From Candidatus Wallbacteria bacterium (GTDB lineage: Bacteria > Muiribacteriota > UBA6191 > JACPRK01), in contig JACQZN010000012.1 in the NCBI GenBank assembly GCA_016213845.1, positions 83,537-147,536 on the forward strand: 64,000 nt of DNA. Reading direction: 5' to 3'. Within the stretch, counting starts at the first letter, position 1. The number at the start of each line of letters is the position of its first letter. This document shows, piece by piece, positions 54,289-61,595 of the stretch. Made by a program: the position numbers and the translations under genes. A model generated the notes under the pieces. It saw only the letters and a program-made list of their open reading frames with translations, ran no database searches and had not been told where the DNA came from.

Positions 54289-55224
54289 CTATAGAATCCC
54301 GGCCACGCGACAGGCCGCGACGACGCCCTCGACGGCTTCGATCGCCACACGTTCCCTGGCCTGCACGGTCCGGGCGCCCAGGTGCGGAGTGGCGATCAGT
54401 CGTCCCGCTGGAAGCGCCAGGAGCGGATTGTCGGGGGGGGGAGGCTCTTTTTCCCAGCAATCGATGCCGGCTCCGGCCAGATGGCCGCTGGCAATCAGTC
54501 GCGCCAGAGCCGCCTCGTCGAGCAACCCACCGCGCGCCACGTTCAACACGATTGCGCCCTTCGGAAGAAGCGCGAGCTGGTCGAACTCCAGCATCCGCCG
54601 AGTTCCAGGCGTCAGCGGACAGTGCACGGTCAGGACGTCGGAGGCGGCCAGGAGCTCGTCGAGCGACCGGGCGCGACGGCAGTCGAGGGCCTCGAATCGG
54701 TCGTCCTCCAGGTACGGGTCGTAGGCCGACACGGCCATGGGTATTGCACCAGCCATGCGGACCACGCGGCTCCCGACCCGGCCGATACCGATGACGCCCA
54801 GGCGCCGGCCCGCGAGCTCGCAGCCCAGCTCCTCGTTGCGGCTCCAGTGGCCCCCCGTCAGCGCATCGTGGTGAAAGGCCAGGCGACGGGCCACCGCGAA
54901 GAGCAGCGTCATGGTCAGCTCGGAAGCAGATTGCGAGTTGGCCTCCGGAGCGTGCACGAAATGGACGCCTCGTCGCTCTACCGCCTCGAGATCGACGTTG
55001 TCTGTGCCGGCCGCGGCGCGGCCGATTACACGGAGCTCCGGCATCTGCGTGAGCTCGCCCTCCGTGACGACTATGTGGCTTGCCGTGACCAGGACCTGGA
55101 ATCCGCTCGGCTCGACCGCCTCGGCCCAACCAGCGGCCGTCGAACACCGGAGGCCGGCGGCTTCGAGTTGCGGCCGTACGGAGACGGGAAGCTCTCCGAG
55201 AAGCAGCGTGCGGGGACCGCCCAT
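54289..55224 (-). CDS. D-2-hydroxyacid dehydrogenase (phosphoglycerate-dehydrogenase-like)
   Basis: The 311-residue NAD-dependent enzyme has GRAAAGTDNVDLEAVERRGV near the substrate site, LGVIGIGRVGSRVVRMAGAI (GxGxxG cofactor loop), LNVARGGLLDEAALARLI (catalytic Arg), GIDCWEKEPPP (Glu) and TPHLGARTVQA (His). This is the SerA catalytic core without the ACT domain. It could make 3-phosphohydroxypyruvate for serine or act on another hydroxyacid. Nineteen bases separate it from the small secreted gene upstream, so they may share a transcript. Confidence 0.93.
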   Translation of the reverse strand: MGGPRTLLLGELPVSVRPQLEAAGLRCSTAAGWAEAVEPSGFQVLVTASHIVVTEGELTQMPELRVIGRAAAGTDNVDLEAVERRGVHFVHAPEANSQSASELTMTLLFAVARRLAFHHDALTGGHWSRNEELGCELAGRRLGVIGIGRVGSRVVRMAGAIPMAVSAYDPYLEDDRFEALDCRRARSLDELLAASDVLTVHCPLTPGTRRMLEFDQLALLPKGAIVLNVARGGLLDEAALARLIASGHLAGAGIDCWEKEPPPPDNPLLALPAGRLIATPHLGARTVQARERVAIEAVEGVVAACRVAGIL

Positions 55225-55243
55225 CTCGACTGAATCCGCTCGC

Positions 55244-55774
55244 TCAGAGCTCGAGGTCGAAAGGATCGGCCGGCACGGCTTGAAGCTGGAGATCGGGCCC
55301 CTCGAGCTCCCGGAATCTCAGGTCGAGAGCAAAGGGAGCAATTCCCACCGACCCCAGTCCGAGGTCAAAGGCGACCGGTCCGCGGGCCGTGAGATCCAGG
55401 CCAACCGCAGAGAGGGCCGTACCCCGCAAATCGAGATCGGCCGACTTGGCTCCCAGTCCCGCCAGGTCGAGCGCGACCGCGGATGCCGGGAGACCGGCCA
55501 GCCAGAGATCCCAGCTCGTCGGCGCCAGGGCCGCAAGGCGGAGATCTGCTGCATGGGCCGGCAGTGCCTCGAGGTCCAGCGCCGGCAGCAAGCTCCTCGG
55601 CACCGCCCCGAGCTGCAAGTCCGCCGAGGTGGGAGCAAGCCGTGTCAGATCGAACTGGAAGTCCGCCTGGGCGACCCCGCTCAGGTTCAAGTCTTCGACG
55701 TCCAGCGGTACGCCCGCTCCCACGCGGGCCGTCGTTATCAGCGCGAAAAGAACCGCCAGCAGACGACAAGTCAT
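55244..55774 (-). CDS. secreted protein with short Leu/Asp periodic repeats
   Basis: ATG 55774 has CGGAG 8 bases upstream; ATG 55789 lacks a Shine-Dalgarno. The 176-residue product has a signal peptide (LLAVLFALITTARVGAG) followed by repeated units such as SADLQLGAV, AADLRLAAL, SADLDLRGT and FALDLRFREL, about every 12-16 residues. Alternation of polar and hydrophobic positions suggests a beta-helix or beta-barrel-like stack. No family recognised. Confidence 0.6.
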   Translation of the reverse strand: MTCRLLAVLFALITTARVGAGVPLDVEDLNLSGVAQADFQFDLTRLAPTSADLQLGAVPRSLLPALDLEALPAHAADLRLAALAPTSWDLWLAGLPASAVALDLAGLGAKSADLDLRGTALSAVGLDLTARGPVAFDLGLGSVGIAPFALDLRFRELEGPDLQLQAVPADPFDLEL

Positions 55775-55835
55775 GGCACTCCGATTCATACGCCGGCAGG
55801 AAGCGAACGTCAAGCAGAGGGCAGGGCAACGGCAA

Positions 55836-55940
55836 AGTCGGCGGAAAGCGGGTCCAGGCACCGGAAGCCCGGCCGGCCGACCGGACGACTGCCAGGTTTC
55901 AAGCGAGCTTCCGGAGCCAGTCCCCGTTTTCCGCCTCCGG
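55836..55940. repeat. dispersed REP-like hairpin repeat, copy 3 (diverged)
   Basis: AGTCGGCGGAAAGCGGGTCC plus AGGCACCGGAAG pairs with CTTCCGGAGCCAGTCCCCG plus TTTTCCGCCT. It shares arm design with 10186-10274 and 35886-35991 but has a different loop. The rest of 55941-56231 holds an ACCGGGACCGGTAACCGG simple tract and no gene. Confidence 0.55.
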
Positions 55941-56231
55941 GCTCGTGACTTTGCGGAGCCCTTGGAGCGCCTACGGGACGTGCTGCCGGGAAGTCCGCGA
56001 TCCTGGCGACCTCGATTCGCACCGCGCGGGCTGGCGCTCCGGCCACGCCTAGGCTCCAGCAGGGAACCGGGACCGGTAACCGGCAAGTCAACCGGCCACG
56101 GTACGGGCTTCTGCGTCATCGCGCTATCGGCTTCCGGCCGGTTGCCTGTTGCCTCTGCCCTGGCCAGAGCATGTAGGCCGCGAATTCATGCGGGATGCAC
56201 CAAGGAACCACGAGATCGTCCGAACAGAAGA

Positions 56232-56257
56232 CGCCCCCGCCGTTGCCGGCGAGGGCG
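56232..56257 (-). terminator. terminator-like hairpin after the YG-rich secreted protein
   Basis: CGCCCCCGCCG and CGGCGAGGGCG pair around TTGC with one wobble pair. On the minus strand it lies 28 bases after the stop and is followed by TCTTCTGTTC, a weak U-tract. Confidence 0.5.
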
Positions 56258-56284
56258 ATCGTGTTCGATTCGAGCGGTTCGGCT

Positions 56285-56797
56285 CTATCTGCCGAACAGG
56301 TTCACGCCCATCCCGTAACTCGGCTGGTAGGTCTGCACGGGGGTGGCCCGGTAGTACTGCTGGGCCGGGGGCATGTTGTAGACGGGCTGCTGGTAGGTAT
56401 TCACGTAGCCCGTGTTCACACCCGGGTTGTAGCCGTTGGCGTAACCGTAGCCGGCGTAGGCGCCGCCGTAGGGGTTCGGGCCGCGGCTGACGACGGGCTT
56501 GCGGTCGAATCGATCGTAGTAGCCGTAGTCGGGGTTGCCGAACGTGTGGCGGACCTGGTGAACGGCGTCGCGGCTCCAGTTGCCGACGGAGTAGACGACC
56601 CGGTTGACGACGTTCATCGGGCCGTGGAAGTACTCGCGGCGGGACTCCCAGTTGCGCTGGGCCTGCTGCGCGTAGTTGTGCCACGACGTGTGGCCGCCCG
56701 GCGGATAGTACTGGGCGCAGGCGGTGCCGGTCCCGGCCGCGATCGTGAGAGCCATCATGGCGAGCCCGGTGGCCAGTCTGTACGTCATGCTCTTCAT
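56285..56797 (-). CDS. small secreted Tyr/Gly/Asn-rich protein
   Basis: ATG 56797 has AGGAGG about 9 bases upstream; upstream in-frame ATGs are ignored. The 170-residue product has a signal peptide (RLATGLAMMALTIAAGTGTACA) and a middle region with WHNYAQQAQRNWESRREYF and VVNRVVYSVGNWSRDAVHQV. The tail is rich in Tyr, Gly, Asn and Pro (GYGYANGYNPGVNTGYV). Low-complexity tails like this occur in surface or matrix proteins. Function unknown. Confidence 0.7.
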   Translation of the reverse strand: MKSMTYRLATGLAMMALTIAAGTGTACAQYYPPGGHTSWHNYAQQAQRNWESRREYFHGPMNVVNRVVYSVGNWSRDAVHQVRHTFGNPDYGYYDRFDRKPVVSRGPNPYGGAYAGYGYANGYNPGVNTGYVNTYQQPVYNMPPAQQYYRATPVQTYQPSYGMGVNLFGR

Positions 56798-56907
56798 CTC
56801 ACGTCCTCCTCGTTGGGGTTCGAATTCAGGTCGGTTGCTGGAATTTCCCGTGATTATAGGGATGGCGCACCGATCGTCAATCCCCCAAACGAAAATTCTC
56901 ATTCCCC

Positions 56908-56992
56908 CGCTCATCCTGAGCCGACCGCAAAGCGGTCGTGTCGAAGGACCCGAAAACCCGGTTCAGGCAGACGCCACGGCATTTCCGCCTTG
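56908..56992. repeat. composite of two dispersed repeat families
   Basis: CTCATCCTGAGCCGACCGC with GTGTCGAAGGACCC belongs to the CTGAG/GTCGAAGG family. It is followed at once by AAAACCCGGTTCAGGCAGAC plus GCCACGGCATTT, a decayed half of the GTCTACCCGTACC palindrome. It fills the gap before the TrmJ-like gene. Confidence 0.65.
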
Positions 56993-57013
56993 CCCCGCGG
57001 CCCGGCGCGAGAC

Positions 57014-57778
57014 TTACTCGCTCTCGCCGAGCCGGCCGAACATGCCGAGCAGAAACTTCACTTCCCGCTCCTCCAGCCGGGCGCGGGAGAGCACGCCGCG
57101 CAGCGTGTTCATGCCGTTGTCGACGCGGTGGGGCGGAAAGAACCCGTTCTTGATGAGAGCAGCGCGCGCGGCCTCGTAGAGCCCCTCGAGCTGGCCGGCG
57201 TCGGCCATGTTGCGGCTGCTCTTCGCCAGCTTGTCGTGCGCGGCCAGCCCCTGGTCCAGGAGCGCCATCCGCATCTCGTAGGCGACCAGCAGCACCGCCT
57301 GCGCCAGGTTGAGGCTGCCGAACGACGGGATCGTGGGAATCCGCACTAGCAGGCCGGCATAGGCCAGATCCTCGTGCGCCAGCCCCCACTTCTCGTTGCC
57401 GAAGAGCACCGCCACCGGATGGTGCCGAGCCACTTCCAGAAGCTGCTGCACCGCCTGCCTGAGGTAGATCGGCCTGGGCTGGATCATGGCGCGCATCCGC
57501 TTGGTCGTGGCCGCAACCAGCACCGCCCCTCGGACGGCTTCTTCGATGCTTTCGACCTGCTCGGAGCCGTCCAGTACGTCGCGCGCCGACACCGCCATCT
57601 GGCGCGCCTCCTGCTCCTGCACACCGGGCCCCCGCACCCGCACCAGCCGGCGAAACCCCATGTTCTTCAGCGCCCGCGCCGACGCCCCGATGTTGCCGGC
57701 CTTGCGCGGCTCTACCAGCACGAACCGCACGTTCTCGACCAGCCCGGCCGCCGGTTCGAAGGCTCCCGTCTTGGCCAT
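57014..57778 (-). CDS. trmJ: TrmJ-like tRNA (or rRNA) 2'-O-methyltransferase, SPOUT family
   Basis: The 254-residue product begins with FVLVEPRKAGNIGASARALK, then VAVLFGNEKWGLAHEDL and IPTIPSFGSLNLAQAVLLVA, the three SPOUT knot motifs of TrmH/TrmJ enzymes that bind S-adenosylmethionine. In E. coli, TrmJ methylates ribose 32 of certain tRNAs. A helical C-terminal extension is present as in TrmJ. It starts 7 bases after the MoaD-like stop and is the last gene of a three-gene operon. Confidence 0.9.
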   Translation of the reverse strand: MAKTGAFEPAAGLVENVRFVLVEPRKAGNIGASARALKNMGFRRLVRVRGPGVQEQEARQMAVSARDVLDGSEQVESIEEAVRGAVLVAATTKRMRAMIQPRPIYLRQAVQQLLEVARHHPVAVLFGNEKWGLAHEDLAYAGLLVRIPTIPSFGSLNLAQAVLLVAYEMRMALLDQGLAAHDKLAKSSRNMADAGQLEGLYEAARAALIKNGFFPPHRVDNGMNTLRGVLSRARLEEREVKFLLGMFGRLGESE

Positions 57779-57785
57779 GGCCTGT

Positions 57786-58046
57786 CTATCCCCCGCTCAG
57801 CGCGCAGAGAATGATGACTTCGTCTGCTGCCGACAGCGGTCGCCCCAGGTCGTGGACCTGTTCGGTGTTCACGAACACCTTCATGTGCGTGCGCACGCAG
57901 TCTTGCTCATCGATCATCCGGAAGCGGATGCCCGGGAAACGGCCGTCCAGCTCCTTCAGGACCTGGGCGACCGATTCGCCGGGCACCTCGACCCGGGCCG
58001 CTCCGCGCGTGTACGACCTCAGCGGGCCCGGGATGTGCACTCTCAC
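57786..58046 (-). CDS. MoaD/ThiS-family ubiquitin-like sulfur carrier
   Basis: GTG 58046 overlaps the BNR gene stop by GTGA. The 86-residue product has the beta-grasp pattern (VRVHIPGPLRSYTRGAARVE, KVFVNTEQVHDLGRPLSAAD) and ends in GG (ALSGG), the adenylation and thiocarboxylation site. MoaD serves molybdopterin synthesis and ThiS thiamine synthesis, but no other cofactor gene is near, so the recipient is unknown. The pairing with a BNR-repeat gene is one I recall from other bacteria. Confidence 0.88.
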   Translation of the reverse strand: MRVHIPGPLRSYTRGAARVEVPGESVAQVLKELDGRFPGIRFRMIDEQDCVRTHMKVFVNTEQVHDLGRPLSAADEVIILCALSGG

Positions 58047-59197
58047 CGCTCGATCTCCGCCGAGGTTACCGAGTAGATGTGCGGCAAGTGACGGGCCACG
58101 CACTGCCAGCTTCCGCCCTCGTTTCGGGAGGCCCAGACCTCTCCGGAGGTCGTCCCGAAGTAGAGCCCCAGCGGCTCCCCGTTGTCGCTGCACATCGCCT
58201 GGCGCTTCACCGTGAACCAGGCCTGCTCCGTCGGCAACCCCTTGTCCTGGCGTTCCCAGCTCTTGCCGCCGTTGGCCGAGCGGTAGGCTGCCGGCTTGCC
58301 CCCTGGGCTGACCCGCGGCCATACGCTGGTGCCGTCCATCGGGAAGACCCAGAGCATGTCGGGGTCTCTGGGGTGCAGCACCAGCGGGAACCCGATGTCC
58401 CCGATCTTCTTCGGCATCTTCATACCGATGCGCGTCCAGCGCTCCTCGGGCCTGTCGATCCGGTAGATGCCGCAGTGGTTCTGCTGATAGAGCCGGTCCG
58501 GCCGGAGCGGGTGCAGAGCCATGTGGTGCGGGTCCTGTCCGAACTCCGGGTCCGGCACCGGGCTGAAGTCGGCGGCGACGCCCTTGTTGAAGGGCCGCCA
58601 GCTCGCCCCCTTGTCGGTGCTCTCGAAGGTGCCTCCGCCCGACATGCTCAGGTACATGTGGTTGGCGTCGCGCTGGTCGACGCAGATGGAGTGCATCTTG
58701 CCACCGTCGGGCGTCTGGTCCTGGTCGTTGTACATCCAGAGGCTGCGGTTCGGATTGTCGTTGAAGCCCGACACGCCCTCCCAGTTGCGGCCGCCGTCCT
58801 CTGAACGGAAGAGCCCCTGAGGCGAGGTGCCGGCGTACCAGACGTTCTTCTCGGATGCGTGACCCGGCGTCAGCCAGAACACATGGTCGACCACGCGCCC
58901 TTTTTGGCCCTCGGGCGCCTTGGGAAACGCCGGCGGACGCTCCACTTCCTTCCAGCTCTTGCCCAGGTTGGTCGAGCGGTACATCGTCGGCCCCAGGTGG
59001 CCCGTCCGCGCCGCCATCAGCAGCGTCTTGCCGTCCCGGGGATCGAGCACGATGTGGTAGATGATGTGCCCCAGAAAGCTAGGCCCCGTCAGGGACCACT
59101 TGCGACGAGACCCATCGGATCTCAGCCACCAGGCGCCCTTGCGGGTGCCGACCATGACCAGGACGTCTTTTGCGGAGCTCTTGCCGGATCGAGCCAT
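58043..59197 (-). CDS. BNR/sialidase-fold beta-propeller protein
   Basis: The 384-residue protein starts at ATG 59197 with AGGAGG upstream and has no signal peptide. At least five Asp-box or BNR-like motifs occur, such as YRSTNLGKSWKEV, FRSEDGGRNWEGV, FESTDKGASWRPF, YRSANGGKSWERQ and WASRNEGGSWQCV. These fold as a sialidase-type propeller but sialidase catalytic residues were not identified. It is the first gene of an operon with MoaD-like and TrmJ-like genes. Confidence 0.88.
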   Translation of the reverse strand: MARSGKSSAKDVLVMVGTRKGAWWLRSDGSRRKWSLTGPSFLGHIIYHIVLDPRDGKTLLMAARTGHLGPTMYRSTNLGKSWKEVERPPAFPKAPEGQKGRVVDHVFWLTPGHASEKNVWYAGTSPQGLFRSEDGGRNWEGVSGFNDNPNRSLWMYNDQDQTPDGGKMHSICVDQRDANHMYLSMSGGGTFESTDKGASWRPFNKGVAADFSPVPDPEFGQDPHHMALHPLRPDRLYQQNHCGIYRIDRPEERWTRIGMKMPKKIGDIGFPLVLHPRDPDMLWVFPMDGTSVWPRVSPGGKPAAYRSANGGKSWERQDKGLPTEQAWFTVKRQAMCSDNGEPLGLYFGTTSGEVWASRNEGGSWQCVARHLPHIYSVTSAEIER

Positions 59198-59249
59198 GCG
59201 ACTTTTTCCTCCTGGGAGACTACGGTGACCGTAACGCGATGACTTTAGC

Positions 59250-59284
59250 AGTAGCGAGTAGTGAGTAGCGAGTAGTGAGTAGGG
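59250..59284. repeat. simple tract of GTAGCGAGTAGTGA units
   Basis: GTAGCGAGTAGTGAGTAGCG and GAGTAGTGAGTAGG alternate. It lies upstream of two divergent genes and resembles the AGTAGTCAGTAGAC tract at 23663-23704. Confidence 0.7.
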
Positions 59285-59320
59285 ACGCGCTCACCCGCAA
59301 ACCCCTGTTACAATGCGAGC

Positions 59321-61171
59321 GTGAGCAGCAGAGGCTTTTCGACGCTCGGGGCGTGGTCGCTGGCGGCGCTCTTTTTCGCCGCGACGCCGGCCGCCGCCGA
59401 CACGGCCCAGCTGCACAACACCGCGGGCCGCGCCTTCTACTACCAAGGCGACTTGAGGACCGCCTACGACGAGGTCGTGAAGGCGCGCGAGCTCGACCCC
59501 AACGCCGTCGAGCCCCACTACAACCTGGGGCGCATCTACGAAAAGCACGACGAGTTCGTGAAGGCGCTCGAGCTCGACCCCAACGCCGTCGAGCCCCACT
59601 ACAACCTGGGGCGCATCTACGAAAAGCAGGCCCGGTACAAGGAGTCGCTCGAGCAGTACCAGCAGGCACTCTCGCTGCAGGCCGATCACCAGGGAGCCCG
59701 CGAGGGCATGGAGCGCTTGGGCTACTACGTCACGGCCGAGAAGCCCGCCCCCAAGTTCAACGACGACAAGAGCCGCCGGGAGGCGATCGCCCGGGAGCTG
59801 AAGGCGGTGCACGACCTGCGGATGGCCGGCAAGCACTCCGCGGCCGTCGAACGCGCCGATCGGGCGCTCGCGCAGTTCCCCGACGAGGCCCGCTTCGACC
59901 TGGCCGCGGCCGCCGCGCTCGAGGCCCAGGGCGAGTTGAACGGGGCAATCCTGCGCCTGGAGCGCGCCGAGCGCGTGCTGCCGGGCTCGGGGGCGCTGCA
60001 GTACCACCTGGCCCAGAACCTCTTCAAGGTCGGCCTCTCCGAGCGGGCCATCGCGCACGCCAATCGCGCGGTGGAGCTCTCGCCGAAGGAGCCAAAGCCC
60101 TATGTGCTTCTGGCGGACATCTACCTCACGCGGGGAGACAACTCGCTCGCCTTCGATCGCTTGTTCGAAGCGGCCCGCCTGGCGCCCGCCGACGACATCC
60201 TCTCGGCGCGCGTCAAGCAGCTGTCGAAGATGCTGGGCCTGGGGCACTACACCACAGGGCTCTACTACTTCAATCAGAACAACTGGAAATCCGCGCGCGA
60301 CGAGCTGCGCCTTGCGATCGAGGCCGGCAATCTCACTGACGAGCAGCGGGCGATCGCGCAGCAGTACCTGATCGTGAGCGACTTCTCGCTGGCGAAGGTC
60401 GCCGAGGGCATCCGCAAGCTCCAGAAGGACCGCGAGACCGTCGAGAAAGGTTTTCTCGGTAAGCGCATCGGCTTCGAGGAGTTGATGGCCAGCCCGAACG
60501 CGTTCGCCCAGGGAACCTACGTCTCCTTCGAGGGGTGGATTGTCAGCACCACCGGCGAACCGGTCCGCGAGATCGTCGTCACGACCGACCCAGGCGACGT
60601 GGAAGGCGTGCGCACGCGGCTGGGCCGCGAGGGCATCAGCACCGAGGATCTCGACTTCAACATCGGAATTGGCGCGGTCGCGGGGGGCATCGACCGCGGC
60701 TTCAACGCCAGGAACCCCAGCATCGGCCAGGGCCAGACCACTGGCCGCGGCCCCGTTTCGAGCCCGACAGCCACCGGCGTGAGCGCCCAGGATTCGCTGG
60801 GCCGCGGCCAATCCATCCCGGGCGACCAGAACGACTTCCGCGCCAACTCCGTGATGTCGCGCTGGTTCCTGGCCAGGATGCCGCGTCCGCTCCCGGTGGA
60901 TAGCCGGATCCGCGCCCGCTCCCGCATCCGCGTCGAGGGCAAGCTGGGCGCCCCTGGATTTCTCCGCAATGTCTACAACAGTCTCTTCAGCAAGAAGCCG
61001 CAGCCCTCGGTCGAAGTCACGTTCGTTTCGATCCAGCGCGAGACCAAGGGCCGGCTCGAGCAGCAAGTGCTGCGGTTGCCGGAAACCGACGTCAACACAC
61101 CGCCCGGACTGGCAGGCCCGCTCAGGGTCGACTTCCTGGAGCTGAGCGAGCTGGAGCGAAAGAACCGCTAG
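59321..61171 (+). CDS. secreted TPR protein with a recent 81-bp internal duplication
   Basis: GTG 59321 gives a signal peptide (TLGAWSLAALFFAATPAAA) and 616 residues in all. TPR units span about 28-330, including two copies of ELDPNAVEPHYNLGRIYEK 27 residues apart, then ESLEQYQQALSLQADHQGAR. The C-terminal half (about 390-616) has YVSFEGWIVSTTGEPVREIV and a Gly/Gln-rich stretch, then MPRPLPVDSRIRARSRIRVE, of unknown fold. It heads a row with the small membrane protein and the VIT-VWA gene. Confidence 0.8.
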   Translation: MSSRGFSTLGAWSLAALFFAATPAAADTAQLHNTAGRAFYYQGDLRTAYDEVVKARELDPNAVEPHYNLGRIYEKHDEFVKALELDPNAVEPHYNLGRIYEKQARYKESLEQYQQALSLQADHQGAREGMERLGYYVTAEKPAPKFNDDKSRREAIARELKAVHDLRMAGKHSAAVERADRALAQFPDEARFDLAAAAALEAQGELNGAILRLERAERVLPGSGALQYHLAQNLFKVGLSERAIAHANRAVELSPKEPKPYVLLADIYLTRGDNSLAFDRLFEAARLAPADDILSARVKQLSKMLGLGHYTTGLYYFNQNNWKSARDELRLAIEAGNLTDEQRAIAQQYLIVSDFSLAKVAEGIRKLQKDRETVEKGFLGKRIGFEELMASPNAFAQGTYVSFEGWIVSTTGEPVREIVVTTDPGDVEGVRTRLGREGISTEDLDFNIGIGAVAGGIDRGFNARNPSIGQGQTTGRGPVSSPTATGVSAQDSLGRGQSIPGDQNDFRANSVMSRWFLARMPRPLPVDSRIRARSRIRVEGKLGAPGFLRNVYNSLFSKKPQPSVEVTFVSIQRETKGRLEQQVLRLPETDVNTPPGLAGPLRVDFLELSELERKNR

Positions 61172-61191
61172 GCGGTCCCACGGAGGCCACG

Positions 61192-61497
61192 ATGCCCGGA
61201 GAACTGAACCTCTTCCACCGAGCGGGAACCGTGTTCCTGCTCATCGCCTTTCTGCTGTTCCTCATCTACTTTCTCCTCGGCGCCGGCCAGGTGAGCATCA
61301 CCAGCGAAGGGCGGCCCAGCCCCTGGCGGAACGCGCTGCGCCGCTCCTGGCAGATCGTCGCCTTCCTGGCGGTCGTGAGCTACGCCGGGCTTCTGCCCGC
61401 CGGAGTCGAGGCCAAGGGCGCGGCCATCGTGCGCGGCCTCCTCGGCATGCTGGAACCGATCGCGCGCAAGGTGCCGTTCATCGGCGGCTTCTTCTGA
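61192..61497 (+). CDS. small two-helix membrane protein
   Basis: GGAGG lies 6-8 bases before ATG 61192. The 101-residue product has helices at about 11-31 (GTVFLLIAFLLFLIYFLLGA) and 54-72 (IVAFLAVVSYAGLLPAGVE). A short amphipathic C-terminus follows (LEPIARKVPFIGGFF). No family recognised. It is 20 bases after the TPR gene and 98 before the VIT-VWA gene, so all three may be co-expressed. Confidence 0.7.
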   Translation: MPGELNLFHRAGTVFLLIAFLLFLIYFLLGAGQVSITSEGRPSPWRNALRRSWQIVAFLAVVSYAGLLPAGVEAKGAAIVRGLLGMLEPIARKVPFIGGFF

Positions 61498-61595
61498 TGG
61501 AACCCGGGGCCTGAACAGGCTGTCGCAACCGGCCGGGGGGATACGAGACCAGCCGCGACCACGGGCGGCGGCCCGATCTTGGACGGAGGCAAAAG

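Noticed and set aside
53042..55147. 701-codon minus-strand open frame
   Set aside because: Antisense to the secreted TPR gene and out of frame with the dehydrogenase; no domain seen.
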